Numbered from the stretch's first letter, positions 8,062-18,055 are shown. The stretch is DNA of 64,000 nt from Gammaproteobacteria bacterium (GCA_027013145.1 JALUXX010000036.1:62001-126000), one strand, 5' to 3'. The notes: a model not told the origin generated them from the letters alone. A program made the numbers and translations.

Positions 8062-9429
8062 TCAGCGGATCCAGAGGGTCTTGACGTTGACGAACTCGCG
8101 GATCCCGTGGTGCGACAGTTCCCGCCCGTAGCCCGAGTCCTTGACGCCCCCGAATGGCAGCCGCGGATCGCTCTTGACCAGGCCGTTGACGAAGGCGGCG
8201 CCCGACTCCAGACGCCGGGCGACGCGCTCGCCGCGGGCCGGGTCCGCAGTCCACACGCTGCCCCCGAGCCCGAAGCGCGAGTCGTTGGCGATGCGCACCG
8301 CATCCTCCTCGTCGCGCGCGCGGATGACGCTCGCGACCGGGCCGAACAGTTCCTCTTCATAGGCACGCATTCCCGGGGCCACCCGGTCGAGGATCGAGGG
8401 CTGGTAGAAGGCCCCCGGGCCCGAGCCCGGCGCGCAGCCGGTGACGGCGACGGCCCCCTGCTGCAGGCTGTCGAGGACCTGCCGATGCAGTTCGTCGCGC
8501 AGATCGTGGCGCGCCATCGGCGGCAGCGTGGTGGCCGGGTCCATCGGGTCGCCCGGCACCAGCGCCTCCGCCCCGGCGCGGAAGCGCTCGACGAACGCAT
8601 CGGCGACCGCCTCGACGACGATGAAGCGCTTGGCGGCGATGCAGCTCTGGCCGCCGTTGAGGTAGCGTGAGGTCACCGCGGTCTTGGCCGCGAGATCGAG
8701 ATCGGCGTCGTCGAGGACGATGAAGGCGTCGGACCCCCCGAGTTCCAGCACGGTCTTTTTCAGGTTTCGGCCCGCCTCCCGCGCGACTTCGCGTCCGGCC
8801 GGCTCGCTGCCGGTGAGCGTCACCGCGCGCACGCGCGGGTCGGCGATCACGCGCGCGACCGACTGCGCCGGGATCATCAGGGTCTGGAAAACGCCTTCCG
8901 GGAAGCCGGCATCGCGAAACACGGCCTCGATGGCGAGGGCGCACTGCGGCACGTTGGAGGCGTGCTTGAGGACGCCGGTGTTGCCTGCGGCGAGCGCCGG
9001 CGCGGCGAAGCGGAACACCTGCCAGAACGGGAAGTTCCACGGCATCACGGCGAGCACCGTGCCCAGCGGCTGATAGGCGACCAGGCTGCGCGAGGCGTCG
9101 GTCTCGACGGGCTCGTCGGCGAGGAAATCCGGGGCCCGGTCGGCGTAGTAGTTGCAGACCCAGGCGCACTTGTCGATCTCGGCGCGCGCCTCCCCGATCA
9201 GTTTGCCCATCTCGCGGGTCATGGTCGCCGCGAGATCCTCGCGCCGCTCCCCGAGCACGCGAGCGGCGACGCGCAGGCGCTCGCAACGCTCCGCCAGGGG
9301 GGTCTGGGCCCAGACCGGCCCCGCGGCGGCCGCGTCGGCGAGCGCCTGTTCGAGGCGCGGTTGCTCCCAGGTCTCGAACTCCCGCAGCGTGGTCCCGTCC
9401 AGTGGGTTGATCGATTTCATGCGTCCCAT
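8062..9429 (-). CDS. NAD(P)-dependent succinate-semialdehyde dehydrogenase family protein
   Basis: An aldehyde dehydrogenase of about 455 residues that most resembles succinate-semialdehyde dehydrogenases. Seen: the cofactor and structural segment VMPWNFPFWQVFRF, the general-base glutamate in LELGG, the nucleophile cysteine in GGQSCIAAKRF, and a C-terminal PFGGVKDSGYGRE. Substrate cannot be fixed from sequence. Two ATGs lie close together (9429 and 9420); GGGAGG sits four bases before the first. Single-gene unit on the minus strand, with REP array 1 immediately downstream. The upstream gene is divergent. Confidence 0.88.
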   Translation of the reverse strand: MGRMKSINPLDGTTLREFETWEQPRLEQALADAAAAGPVWAQTPLAERCERLRVAARVLGERREDLAATMTREMGKLIGEARAEIDKCAWVCNYYADRAPDFLADEPVETDASRSLVAYQPLGTVLAVMPWNFPFWQVFRFAAPALAAGNTGVLKHASNVPQCALAIEAVFRDAGFPEGVFQTLMIPAQSVARVIADPRVRAVTLTGSEPAGREVAREAGRNLKKTVLELGGSDAFIVLDDADLDLAAKTAVTSRYLNGGQSCIAAKRFIVVEAVADAFVERFRAGAEALVPGDPMDPATTLPPMARHDLRDELHRQVLDSLQQGAVAVTGCAPGSGPGAFYQPSILDRVAPGMRAYEEELFGPVASVIRARDEEDAVRIANDSRFGLGGSVWTADPARGERVARRLESGAAFVNGLVKSDPRLPFGGVKDSGYGRELSHHGIREFVNVKTLWIR

Positions 9430-9575
9430 GATGCCTCCCGGGGCCGGTCGCGGCGCTCCCGCCATACGTTCAGTATACCGCCCGGCGCCGCCGCCCGAAG
9501 CCCGCGGGGCGCTTGACCGCGCCGGCGACCGTCCCCACTATCCCGGTTGCCTGCGAACATACAGGGAGCCTGGGG

Positions 9576-10523
9576 ATGTCGCTGCACCGCATCTTGATCC
9601 TGGGGGGGACCGGATTCGTCGGCCGTCATCTGACGGCTGCGCTGGCGGGCGCCGGCCACGGGGTGCGGATCCTGTCACGCGATCCGGAACGCCATCGGGA
9701 GCTGCGGGTGCTGCCGGGCGTGGAACTGCGCCCCGGCGACGTGCACGACCCGGACACCCTGCGGCGCGCCCTCTCCGGCTGCGATACCGCCGTCAACCTC
9801 GTCGGGATCCTCAACGAGCGCCGTCGCGGCCGGGACTTCCGCGCGGCCCACGTCGAACTGCCGCGCAAGCTGGTCGAGGCGTGCGCCGCGAACGGTGTGC
9901 GCCGGCTCCTGCACATGAGCGCCCTGAACGCGGACGCGGCGCGCGGCTCGAGCGCGTACCTGCGCACCAAGGGCGAGGGCGAGGACCTGGTCCATCTGGC
10001 CGCCGGTCAGGGCCTGCGGGTGACGAGTTTCCGCCCGTCGGTCATCTTCGGCGCCGACGACAGTTTCATCAACCGCTTCGCCGGTCTTCTGCGGCTCGCA
10101 CCGGGCGTCCTGCCTCTCGCCTGCCCCGAGGCGCGCTTCGCTCCGGTCTACGTCGGCGACGTCGTCGAGGCGTTCCGGCGCAGCCTCGACCTGCGTGCGG
10201 CGTTCGGTGCCCGCTACGAGCTATGCGGGCCCCGCGTCTACACCCTGCGCGAGATCGTCGAGTGGATCGCGCGCATGCTTGGGCTGCGCCGTCGTGTCCT
10301 CGGCCTCGGCGACCGCCTCTCGCGGCTGCAGGCGCGCCTCCTCGACCATGCGCCCGGGCGCCCGTTCACCTACGACAACTACCTCTCCCTGCGTACCGAC
10401 AGCGTCTGCCGCGAGCCGGCGCTGGGGCGGCTGGGCATCGAGCCCACGGCCCTCGAGGCGATCATGCCCCACCTCCTCGAGCGTGCGCGCTCCAATCCCC
10501 TCGACCGTTACCGCCGCCGTTGA
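9576..10523 (+). CDS. NDUFA9-like NAD(P)-binding atypical SDR
   Basis: A 315-residue Rossmann-fold protein of the complex I NDUFA9 / NAD-dependent epimerase-like group. The nucleotide-binding motif GGTGFVG is at residues 10-16, and a YLRTK (Y-x3-K) motif is near residue 128. Similar proteins are annotated as sterol- or quinone-related NAD(P)H-binding proteins, but the substrate is not known. The ATG at 9576 is preceded by GGGAG; longer in-frame starts upstream lack a ribosome site. REP array 2 begins about 70 bp downstream. Confidence 0.82.
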   Translation: MSLHRILILGGTGFVGRHLTAALAGAGHGVRILSRDPERHRELRVLPGVELRPGDVHDPDTLRRALSGCDTAVNLVGILNERRRGRDFRAAHVELPRKLVEACAANGVRRLLHMSALNADAARGSSAYLRTKGEGEDLVHLAAGQGLRVTSFRPSVIFGADDSFINRFAGLLRLAPGVLPLACPEARFAPVYVGDVVEAFRRSLDLRAAFGARYELCGPRVYTLREIVEWIARMLGLRRRVLGLGDRLSRLQARLLDHAPGRPFTYDNYLSLRTDSVCREPALGRLGIEPTALEAIMPHLLERARSNPLDRYRRR

Positions 10524-10591
10524 CCGCGGTGGACCGGGCCGGCCTACGGGTCGGCGGCGCGGATCGGCGCGACATTGTTCGGATCGGCGTG

Positions 10592-11244
10592 GCCGGCGGG
10601 CCGAGGCCCGCCCTACGGGGGTCCAGGATCGCCGTTGGAGGTGGGGTAGGGCCGGGCTTGCCCGGCCGACGTCGTTGCCTGGCCCGACGTTGTTTGGATC
10701 AAACGTCGTCGGCGGGGCAAGCCCCGCCCTACGGATGCCCCGTCGGCGTGTGAATCATGGGGTAGGGCCGGGCTTGCCCGGCCGACGTCGCCGAATGAAT
10801 CGATGTGGTTCGGGTTATGCGTCGCCGGCGGGCCAAGGCCCGCCCTACGGATGGCCCGTCGGCGTGTGAATCATGGGGTAGGGCCGGGCTTGCCCGGCCG
10901 ACGTCGTTGCCTGGCCCGACGGTGCTTGGATCAAACGTCGTCGGCGGGGCAAGCCCCGCCCTACGGGCCGACGTCGTTGCCTGGCCCGACGGTGCTTGGA
11001 TCAAACGTCGTCGGCGGGGCAAGCCCCGCCCTACAGGCCGACGTCGTTGCCTGGCCCGACGTTGCTTGGATCAAACGTCGTCGGCGGGGCAAGCCCCGCC
11101 CTACAGGCCGACGTCGTTGCCTGGTCCGACGGTGTTTGGATCAAACGTCGTCGGCGGGGCAAGCCCCGCCCTACAGGCCGACGTCGTTGCCTGGCCCGAC
11201 GTTGTTTGGATCAAACGTCGTCGGCGGGGCAAGCCCCGCCCTAC
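10592..11244. repeat. REP/REPIN-like array 2 with four extra 70-bp tandem units
   Basis: A right-hand half copy (10592-10616) is followed by full inverted pairs at 10646-10732, 10762-10848 and 10878-10964. Four tandem 70-bp units then end in CTAC at 11034, 11104, 11174 and 11244. Each 70-bp unit keeps the right hairpin (GGCGGGGC/GCCCCGCC plus CTAC) and only a remnant of the left one. The spacers differ from array 1 (they contain GGATCAAACGTCGTC). The last two units are read as the C-terminal codons of the aminopeptidase gene. Confidence 0.82.
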
Positions 11245-12351
11245 GAGGCCTACCGGCCGGCGGCGTCGATCGGTGCGACATTGTTTCGGTCGGGCCTGCT
11301 CCGCCAATGCGGCGAGCACGGTGTCGCGGCGTGCCTTGGGGAGCTTCGCGAGGGCGCGCGCGGTGGCATAGAACGCGGGGAAGTCCCCGTGGGCCGCGGC
11401 CAGGAGGCGGCGGAACGCCGGCACGTACTCGTCGTAGGTCTGCAGGGCGACGAGCTTGGCGTTGTTCATCCCGCCCTCGAACCATCGGTCGTACCCGGCG
11501 TAACCTCCCCACGAACGCTTCAAGGCGCGGTAGTCGCGGGTCAGCCGCGCGAAGATTCGCTCCTTGATTACGCGCTTTGCGGCGTTCGGGCGCGCGCCCG
11601 CGTAGACGGCGGCGAGGCGGGCGCGGGCGGCGTCGATGAGGGCGCGGAACGCCGTCTGCCGGCGCCGGGCGGCGCACCAGGCGGCGCGCGCGGCGGGGGT
11701 GCCGTGCGTCTGGAGCCAGCGCCGGACCCCGGCCTCCTGCACGGCCACGGCGAAAGATTCGTCGAAGCGGCTGTCACCGGGCACGAACAGCTCCTGATGG
11801 GCGAGTTCGTGGAAAATGAGCCCGGCCAGCTCCGGGACCGGCCAGTCGATGACGGTGCTCGGCAGCGGGTCGGCGAACCAGCCGAGCGTCGAGTAGGCCG
11901 GGACGCCGCCGACATAGACGTCGTCACCGTCCCGGCGCAGGCGCGCGGCGAAGGCCGTCGCCGCGCTGCGGTGGAAATAGCCGCGGTAGACGGCGCAGCC
12001 GACAATGGGGTAGCACCAGCGCACCGGTTTCAGGGAGAGCGCCGGGGCCGCGAACACCACCCAGGTCAGGTAGGGGCGGTCGACGGCGACGTAGCTGCGG
12101 TAGCTGGCGTTGTCGGGCAGCGCCAGTTCGCGGCCGGCGAAGGCGCGGATCTCGAGGACCCGCGCGAGGCGGGCCTTGAGCGCCGGCGGGGTATCGGCCG
12201 CATGCAGCAGCCGGGGGATCGGCTCGCGCCGCGCAAGCAGCGCCGCCTGCCCGCGGATCGACTGGGCGTAGTAGCCGAGGTCGGCACAACCCGGGAGCAG
12301 GGCGGCGGCCGCGAGCACGACCGCTGGCAGGGGAAGGGACCGGCGGGGCAT
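11101..12351 (-). CDS. Putative aminopeptidase lipoprotein (PF10023-like)
   Basis: A 416-residue predicted zinc metallopeptidase. The N-terminal hydrophobic segment ends in LLPGC (C22), a lipobox. HELAH at 181-185 is the zinc-binding site, and the glutamates at about E199 and E206 are candidates for the third ligand. The body matches the uncharacterised 'putative aminopeptidase' family of proteobacteria. The conserved part ends near residue 365. The last roughly 47 codons come from REP array 2 and are low-complexity, and the TAG stop is the complement of the array's CTAC. ATG at 12351 has no strong Shine-Dalgarno. Divergent from cca. Confidence 0.82.
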   Translation of the reverse strand: MPRRSLPLPAVVLAAAALLPGCADLGYYAQSIRGQAALLARREPIPRLLHAADTPPALKARLARVLEIRAFAGRELALPDNASYRSYVAVDRPYLTWVVFAAPALSLKPVRWCYPIVGCAVYRGYFHRSAATAFAARLRRDGDDVYVGGVPAYSTLGWFADPLPSTVIDWPVPELAGLIFHELAHQELFVPGDSRFDESFAVAVQEAGVRRWLQTHGTPAARAAWCAARRRQTAFRALIDAARARLAAVYAGARPNAAKRVIKERIFARLTRDYRALKRSWGGYAGYDRWFEGGMNNAKLVALQTYDEYVPAFRRLLAAAHGDFPAFYATARALAKLPKARRDTVLAALAEQARPKQCRTDRRRRPVGLVGRGLPRRRRLIQTTSGQATTSACRAGLAPPTTFDPNTVGPGNDVGL

Positions 12352-12389
12352 GGTTGGTGAACGATAGCACGCGCCGGTACCATGGCGGC

Positions 12390-13640
12390 ATGGACGTCTA
12401 TCTGGTCGGCGGGGCGGTGCGCGACGAACTCCTGGGACTCCCGGTGCATGAGCGCGACTGGGTGGTGGTGGGGGCCGCGCCGGAGGAACTCGAGGCGCAG
12501 GGCTTCCGCCCCGTCGGGCGCGACTTCCCGGTGTTCCTGCACCCGCAGACGAAGGAGGAGTACGCGCTGGCACGCACCGAGCGCAAGAGTGCGCCGGGTT
12601 ACCGCGGCTTCACGGTCCACGCCGACACGGACGTCACGCTCGAGGAGGACCTCCTGCGCCGCGATCTCACCGTCAACGCGATGGCCCGCGCCGCCGACGG
12701 TACCCTCATCGATCCCTACGGCGGGCGCGCCGACCTCGAGCGGCGCATCCTGCGTCATGTATCTCCGGCCTTCGTCGAGGACCCCGTACGCATCCTGCGC
12801 GTGGCGCGTTTCGCCGCGCGCTTCGCCCCGCTCGGGTTCACCGTGGCGCCGGAGACCCTCGCGCTGATGCGCACGATGGTCGACAACGGCGAGGTCGATG
12901 CCCTGGTGCCCGAGCGTGTCTGGGCCGAGTTGCGCCGCGCTCTCGAGACGGCCTCGCCTTCGCGCTTCTTCGAGACGCTGCGGGCCTGCGGTGCGTTGGC
13001 ACGCCTGTTTCCGGAACTGGAGCGGCTGTTCGGCGTCCCGCAACCGGCCCGTTACCATCCGGAGATCGATACCGGTGTACACGTGTTCATGGTTCTCGAT
13101 GCGGCCGCGCGGCTCTCGCCCGATACCCGCGTGCGCTTCGCGGCGCTGACCCACGACCTCGGTAAGGGCGAGACGCCCCCGGCGCAGTGGCCCAGCCACC
13201 GCGGGCACGAGGAGCGCAGCGTACGCCTGGTCGAGGAGTTGTGCCGCCGGCTGCGCATCCCCAACGACTACCGCGACCTCGCCGTGCTGGTGGCGCGCTG
13301 GCACGGGCACGCACACCGCGCCGCGGAGTTGCGCCCCGCCACCCTGCTCAAGCTCTTCGAAGCCCTGGGCGCCTTTCGCCGTCCCGAGCGCCTCGATGAG
13401 TTCCTGCTCGCGTGCGAGGCCGACGCCCGCGGGCGCGCCGGGCTCGAGGACCGGCCCTATCCCCAGGCCGGGTGGCTGCGTGCGGCGCTGGCGGCGGCGG
13501 CCGCGGTCGAGGCCGCACCGATCGCCGCACGCGGTCTGCGCGGGGCGGACATCGGGCGCGAGTTGCACCGCCTGCGCGTGGCCGCGATCCGCCGCGCCCT
13601 CCCGGAGCGCGACCCGGACGGGCAACCGAAACCGGCGTAG
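12390..13640 (+). CDS. cca: tRNA CCA-adding enzyme (class II, with HD domain)
   Basis: The tRNA nucleotidyltransferase that builds or repairs the 3' CCA end. The 416-residue protein starts [16 protein letters not shown], the class II nucleotidyltransferase head. [11 protein letters not shown] and [17 protein letters not shown] follow in the nucleotide-binding region, and a C-terminal HD phosphohydrolase domain carries HDLGKG, as in E. coli-type enzymes. It is needed here because the CAU tRNA at 28.06 kb does not encode CCA. The ATG at 12390 fits the family start. The divergent aminopeptidase starts 38 bp away. Confidence 0.96.
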   Translation: MDVYLVGGAVRDELLGLPVHERDWVVVGAAPEELEAQGFRPVGRDFPVFLHPQTKEEYALARTERKSAPGYRGFTVHADTDVTLEEDLLRRDLTVNAMARAADGTLIDPYGGRADLERRILRHVSPAFVEDPVRILRVARFAARFAPLGFTVAPETLALMRTMVDNGEVDALVPERVWAELRRALETASPSRFFETLRACGALARLFPELERLFGVPQPARYHPEIDTGVHVFMVLDAAARLSPDTRVRFAALTHDLGKGETPPAQWPSHRGHEERSVRLVEELCRRLRIPNDYRDLAVLVARWHGHAHRAAELRPATLLKLFEALGAFRRPERLDEFLLACEADARGRAGLEDRPYPQAGWLRAALAAAAAVEAAPIAARGLRGADIGRELHRLRVAAIRRALPERDPDGQPKPA

Positions 13641-13755
13641 TCCCGACCGTTGTTCCCGGACTGCGCCGTGCTTCATCCGGCCCGCGCAGGGAGCATCCGA
13701 TGCAGCGCGGATGGAGGCCGCAGGCCGGAATCCGGAGGCACTTCCCGCGCGGCGC

Positions 13756-14553
13756 TCAGAGGAACAAGACGAGCAGTACCGCGCCCAGGACCAGGCGATA
13801 GGCGACGAAGGGCATCATGCCGATGCGATCCAGCAGTCGCAGGAAGAAGTGGATCGTGAGATATGCGCTCACGCCCGCGATCGCCGCCCCCATGGCCAGG
13901 ACGCCGAGGGCCGCATGGGGGGCGGTGAGCAGCCGGGTGCCGACCTCCAGCGCGCCGGCGGCGGCGATGATCGGGATCGAGAGCAGGAACGAGTAGCGCG
14001 CCGCGGCGGTGCGGTTCAGGCCGCAGAACAGCGCCGCGGTGATGGTGATCCCGGAGCGCGAGGTGCCCGGGATCAGGGCGAGGGCCTGGGCGCAGCCGAT
14101 CACGGCGACGTCGCGCCAGCGCAGCATGAACTCGTCGCGCGGACCGCCGCCGCGCCGGTCGGCCCAGCCGAGCAGCAGGCCGAAGGCGAGTGTGGCGGCG
14201 GCGATGACCAAGGGCGTGCGCAGTTGTGTCTCCACGACCTTGTGCAGCAACAGGCCGGCGAGCCCGGCCGGGATCGTTCCGAACAGCACGGCCCAGGCGA
14301 GGCGCGCGTCCGGGGTGAGGCCGGCGCCGGTGAGGCCGCGCAGCCAGGCGCGCGCCATGTGCACGAGTTCGCGCCGGAAGTAGGCGATCACCGCCGCGAG
14401 CGTTCCGAGGTGGACGGCGGTGTCGAAGCCGAGGCCCTGGTCGGGCCAGCCGAGCAGGCGCGGGACCAGGATCAGGTGCGCGTCGCTCGAGATCGGCAGG
14501 AACTCGGTGACGCCCTGCAGCAGCGCCAGCCAGGCGGCGTGCACGGGATCCAT
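13756..14553 (-). CDS. uppP: Undecaprenyl-diphosphate phosphatase
   Basis: A BacA/UppP-type integral membrane enzyme that recycles the C55 lipid carrier for peptidoglycan and O-antigen synthesis. It has 265 residues with about seven to eight membrane segments. The two catalytic motifs are QGVTEFLPISSDAH near residue 14 and PGTSRSG near residue 150. An aspartate follows ISS where serine is more common. The start MDPVHAAWLALLQG matches the family although no clear Shine-Dalgarno is seen. It lies 120 bp downstream of the methyltransferase gene on the same strand. Confidence 0.95.
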   Translation of the reverse strand: MDPVHAAWLALLQGVTEFLPISSDAHLILVPRLLGWPDQGLGFDTAVHLGTLAAVIAYFRRELVHMARAWLRGLTGAGLTPDARLAWAVLFGTIPAGLAGLLLHKVVETQLRTPLVIAAATLAFGLLLGWADRRGGGPRDEFMLRWRDVAVIGCAQALALIPGTSRSGITITAALFCGLNRTAAARYSFLLSIPIIAAAGALEVGTRLLTAPHAALGVLAMGAAIAGVSAYLTIHFFLRLLDRIGMMPFVAYRLVLGAVLLVLFL

Positions 14554-14672
14554 CAACGCCGCGGCCACCGGGGACGATATGGGCGGGTGGAAATCGCGGT
14601 GATGGTGGGCGTCGGCACGCTTCGCTCGCGTCGGGCTGGACCGGCGCGCGGCGCGCCGCCTCGGCCGCAAGC

Positions 14673-15866
14673 CTACAATCGATCGCTCAGATCGCGCAAG
14701 GCGAAGCCGGCCAGCGGGGCGTCGCAGTCGCGGGTGAAGCCGATGACCTTGAAGCGCTCGCCCATCTCCCCCGGCAGCGTCAGCTGCTTCACCTGCCGCG
14801 TGAGGGCGAGATGCGCGCGCACGTCGTCGGGGTCGGAGGCGGCGAGGATGCGATCGAGCCCGGTCCCGAGCAGGAAATGCGCCTGGGTCGTGTAGCCGGC
14901 GAGGCGCAGACCGGCGGCGGTCCCCGCGCGCGCCACGGCCGTGAAGTCGACGTGTGCGGTGATGTCCTGCAGGCCGGGCAGCACGAGCGGGTCGGCGTGC
15001 GCACGGTGGCGGTAGTGGCACATCAGGGTGCCGTCACGACGTTCGGGGTGATAGAACTCGCGCCGCGGGTAGCCGTAGTCGATGATGATCATCGCGCCGG
15101 CGGCGAGCGTATCGGCCGCCGACTGCATCCAGCCGGCGAGCATCGGGTTCAGTTCCGAGGTGTACCCGGGCGGGAGCGGTTGGGGCAGGTCGCGTTGCAG
15201 TTCCGCGACCGCCGCGGCCAGCGCCGGTGGGGCCGCGGCCTCGACCCAGTGCAGCCGCGTGCCGTCCCACCCCACCCGCAGCTCGCGCACGCCGTCGGCG
15301 GCGACGCGAAAGCGCACCGCCGGCATGGCGTCGAGGACCTCGTTGGCGAGGATCACCCCGCGGATCGGCCGCGCCGGCAGGCGCTCGCACCAGCGCACGC
15401 GGCCGCGGGCGGCCGGGGCGCGGGCCTCCAGGGTCTCGCGCTGGCGGGCGCGCAGCTCGCCGCTGATTTCGAGGATGGAGTAGCGCGCCGGCGCGCACCC
15501 GAGCTCGTGCAGTTCGGTGATCACGTCGGCCGCCATGGCGCCGCCGCCTGCGCCGAACTCGAGGATCTCGCCGCCGCCGAGCCGGTCGAGGATCTCGGCG
15601 CACTGGCGCGCGAGGCAGCGTGAGAACAGCGGTGCGTTCTCGGGCGCGGTGACGAAGTCGCCCTCGGCGCCGAATTTTCGCAACCCGCCCGCGTAGTAGC
15701 CCAGGCCCGGCTCATAGAGCGCGATGCGCATGTACTCTTCGAAGGCGATCGAACCCCCGTGGCGGTCGATGTGCGCGCGTATGCGTGCGAGCATCTCGGC
15801 GCTGCGCGCCGCGGACGCGGCATCCGGTTCGGGCAGCGGGTGCGTTCGATGCGAGGGCGATGACAT
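14673..15866 (-). CDS. MidA/NDUFAF7-family SAM-dependent methyltransferase
   Basis: A 397-residue class I methyltransferase of the PF02636 family. The eukaryotic homologue NDUFAF7 methylates an arginine of complex I; bacterial targets are unclear. Seen: EYMRIALYEPGLGYY near residue 45, the SAM-binding loop EILEFGAGGGAMA near residue 98, ILEISGELRARQ, and GVILANEVLDAMP near residue 170. These are all family signatures. The start MSSPSHRTHPLPEP at 15866 is the first sensible ATG. Likely co-directional with uppP. The upstream region is shared with the divergent GGDEF-EAL gene. Confidence 0.9.
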   Translation of the reverse strand: MSSPSHRTHPLPEPDAASAARSAEMLARIRAHIDRHGGSIAFEEYMRIALYEPGLGYYAGGLRKFGAEGDFVTAPENAPLFSRCLARQCAEILDRLGGGEILEFGAGGGAMAADVITELHELGCAPARYSILEISGELRARQRETLEARAPAARGRVRWCERLPARPIRGVILANEVLDAMPAVRFRVAADGVRELRVGWDGTRLHWVEAAAPPALAAAVAELQRDLPQPLPPGYTSELNPMLAGWMQSAADTLAAGAMIIIDYGYPRREFYHPERRDGTLMCHYRHRAHADPLVLPGLQDITAHVDFTAVARAGTAAGLRLAGYTTQAHFLLGTGLDRILAASDPDDVRAHLALTRQVKQLTLPGEMGERFKVIGFTRDCDAPLAGFALRDLSDRL

Positions 15867-16172
15867 GCTTGCGGTCCGGGGCGACGGGGCGGGCCGCTCG
15901 CGCCCGTGCTCGTGGCGGCCAAGGATCCCGCGTCGGCGACGGGGGATTGCGCCGGCGAGGTTCGAGAATAGGGGGCGCGAAGGCGGCTGGCAAGGCGGTG
16001 GGGCCCCTGCTATCCTCCGCCGTTCGTTCCGGCGCTGCGGTGGCAACCACGCCGGGGCGTTTTCTAAAGAATTCCTGTCGGCGGCCGATGCAATTCAGGG
16101 TCCCGGAGGCGCGATGCACGCCGGCCCCGATGCCCCGACCCGCAACCCAAGCCGACGCACCCGGGCCGCGCG
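15867..16172. other. Divergent intergenic region, no gene seen
   Basis: About 300 bp between the methyltransferase (minus) and GGDEF-EAL (plus) genes. No coding frame with a ribosome site was found. It contains one AT-richer patch (TTTTCTAAAGAATTCC near 16061). CTGGCA and TATCCT hexamers spaced 18 bp apart lie around 15990-16018, a weak plus-strand promoter candidate. Confidence 0.4.
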
Positions 16173-18044
16173 ATGAGTTACTTCGAATTCGAGCGCTTTC
16201 GTCGGGGTGCGGAACGATCGCAGACCATCGCGCGCATCGCCATCGTCTCGCTGGCGGTGATCTATCTGGCGCTGATGGCCGCTCACAGCGACCCGCCGGC
16301 CCCCGAGCTGTGGCGCGCCGCGGGCGTGGCGCTCGCGTTCCTCGCCTTCGCGCTGGCGCTCTTCCTCGTCGTGCGCCTCGATCCGCGACCCTCGGTGCTG
16401 CGCCGCGGCCTCGGTATCACCGGCGACGTCGCCATCACCTCCTATGCGCTCTACCTGACCGGTCCGGTCGGCGCGGCCTTCTATCCGGTGTACCTGTGGA
16501 TCATCATGGGCAACGGCCTGCGCTTCGGGCTGCCCTACCTGACCTACGCCCTGCTCCTGTCGGTGGCCGGTTTCGGTGCGGTGATCGCCGCCAGCGAGTA
16601 CTGGAACGCCCATGTCAACGCCGGTGTCGGTCTGCTCGTCGGCATCGGCGTGCTGCCGCTGTTCTTCTCGACGCTGCTGCGCGAGCTGCATCAGGTCAAC
16701 AACCGGCTCGCCGAGGAGGTACGCCACTCGGCGTTCTCGGCGACCCACGATCCGCTCACGGGGCTCGCCAACCGCACGCTGTTCAACGAGCACCTCCTGC
16801 GCGCGACGGCGGCGGTCGGGCGCACCAGCGCGGTCCTCTACCTCGACGTCGACCGTTTCAAGGAGATCAACGACCACTACGGCCATCTCGCCGGCGATGA
16901 GCTGCTGCGGCAGATGGGCGAGCGCATCGGCCGCTGCGTGCGCCAGGACGACACCGTGGCGCGCTTCGGCGGCGACGAGTTCTGCGTGCTGCTGGCCGGC
17001 ATCCACGACGCCGACGACGCCGAACGCGTCGCCGTCAAGCTGATCGAGGAGACGGCGCGCCCCTACCGCATCACCGGGCAGACGGTGCGTGCCACGGTGA
17101 GCGTGGGCCTCAGTCTGTTCCCGCGCGACGGCTCCGATCTGGATGCGCTGCTGCGCCACGCGGATGCGGCGATGTACCGGGCCAAGCGCGGCGGCGGCAA
17201 CCGCTTGCGCCGCTACGACGCGGGCGCCGCGCGCGTCTCGGCCCGCGAGCGCGAGACCGAACGCGCCCTGCGCCGTGCCCTGCGCGAAGAGGAACTCGAA
17301 CTCTACTATCAACCGCGCGTCGCACTCGCCGGCGGGCGCATCGTCGGCGCCGAGGCGCTCCTGCGCTGGCGCCACCCGGGGCTGGGCCTCACGCCGCCCG
17401 GCGACTTCCTCCCGCTCGCCGAGAAGACCGGTCTGATCGTCCCGATCGGCGAGTGGGTCATCCGCCGCGCGCTGCGCTCGCGCCTGGCCTGGTGCGCCGA
17501 GGGGCTGTGCGATATCGGGCTCTCGGTCAACGTCTCGCCCTCGCAGCTCGCGCACGCCTCGTTCATCCCCTTCCTCCGCGATGCGATGGCGGCGCGCGAG
17601 GGCTGCGCGGCGTGCCCGCGCAGCGGTCGCTGCTTCGAGCTGGAGATCACCGAATCCGCGGACCTGCACGGCTCCGAGCAGGCCCGCGAGGCGCTCGCTG
17701 CGGTGCGCGCGCTCGGCGTGTCGATCGCCATCGACGACTTCGGGACCGGCTACTCGTCGCTGGACTATCTCAAGCGATTCACCGCCGACTGCCTGAAGAT
17801 CGACCGCTCCTTCGTGGAATCCGTCCACGCCGACCACCGCGACCAGACCGTGGTCTCCGCGGTGATCGCCCTGGCGCACGGTTTCGACCTGCCGGTGGTG
17901 GCCGAAGGGGTGGAGACCGAACGCCAAGCGCTCTACCTGCGTGGCCTGGGCTGCGACGAGGCGCAGGGCTATTGGTTCGCGCGCCCGATGCCCGAGCCGG
18001 AGTTCCTGGCGCGCCTCGCGGCGCAGGAGGGGGCCGTTTCCTGA
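16173..18044 (+). CDS. Membrane GGDEF-EAL protein (c-di-GMP synthesis/degradation)
   Basis: A 623-residue protein with about five hydrophobic membrane segments in residues 25-170, then a GGDEF domain (active-site GGDEF at 266-270, preceded by an RQDD inhibitory-site motif) and an EAL domain (EAL at 394-396, DDFGTGYSSLDYLKRF later). Both catalytic signatures look intact, so either activity is possible. Unusually, just before the ELEITES strand of the EAL domain there is a cysteine-rich insert, CAACPRSGRC, which could bind metal or sense redox state. The gene stands alone. The palindromic element at 18056 starts 12 bp after its stop codon. Confidence 0.93.
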   Translation: MSYFEFERFRRGAERSQTIARIAIVSLAVIYLALMAAHSDPPAPELWRAAGVALAFLAFALALFLVVRLDPRPSVLRRGLGITGDVAITSYALYLTGPVGAAFYPVYLWIIMGNGLRFGLPYLTYALLLSVAGFGAVIAASEYWNAHVNAGVGLLVGIGVLPLFFSTLLRELHQVNNRLAEEVRHSAFSATHDPLTGLANRTLFNEHLLRATAAVGRTSAVLYLDVDRFKEINDHYGHLAGDELLRQMGERIGRCVRQDDTVARFGGDEFCVLLAGIHDADDAERVAVKLIEETARPYRITGQTVRATVSVGLSLFPRDGSDLDALLRHADAAMYRAKRGGGNRLRRYDAGAARVSARERETERALRRALREEELELYYQPRVALAGGRIVGAEALLRWRHPGLGLTPPGDFLPLAEKTGLIVPIGEWVIRRALRSRLAWCAEGLCDIGLSVNVSPSQLAHASFIPFLRDAMAAREGCAACPRSGRCFELEITESADLHGSEQAREALAAVRALGVSIAIDDFGTGYSSLDYLKRFTADCLKIDRSFVESVHADHRDQTVVSAVIALAHGFDLPVVAEGVETERQALYLRGLGCDEAQGYWFARPMPEPEFLARLAAQEGAVS

Positions 18045-18055
18045 GTCCGGCGGCT

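Noticed and set aside
10896-11244. CRISPR-like look of the regular 70-bp repeats
   Set aside because: The units are near-identical over their full length, with no unique spacers and no cas genes.
10540-11260. Long plus-strand frames through REP array 2 (for example 10996-12360)
   Set aside because: They are periodic translations of the repeats and antisense to the aminopeptidase; they do not look like real proteins.
12352-13676. A 536-codon minus-strand open frame over cca
   Set aside because: Antisense to the CCA-adding enzyme gene, which has complete motifs.
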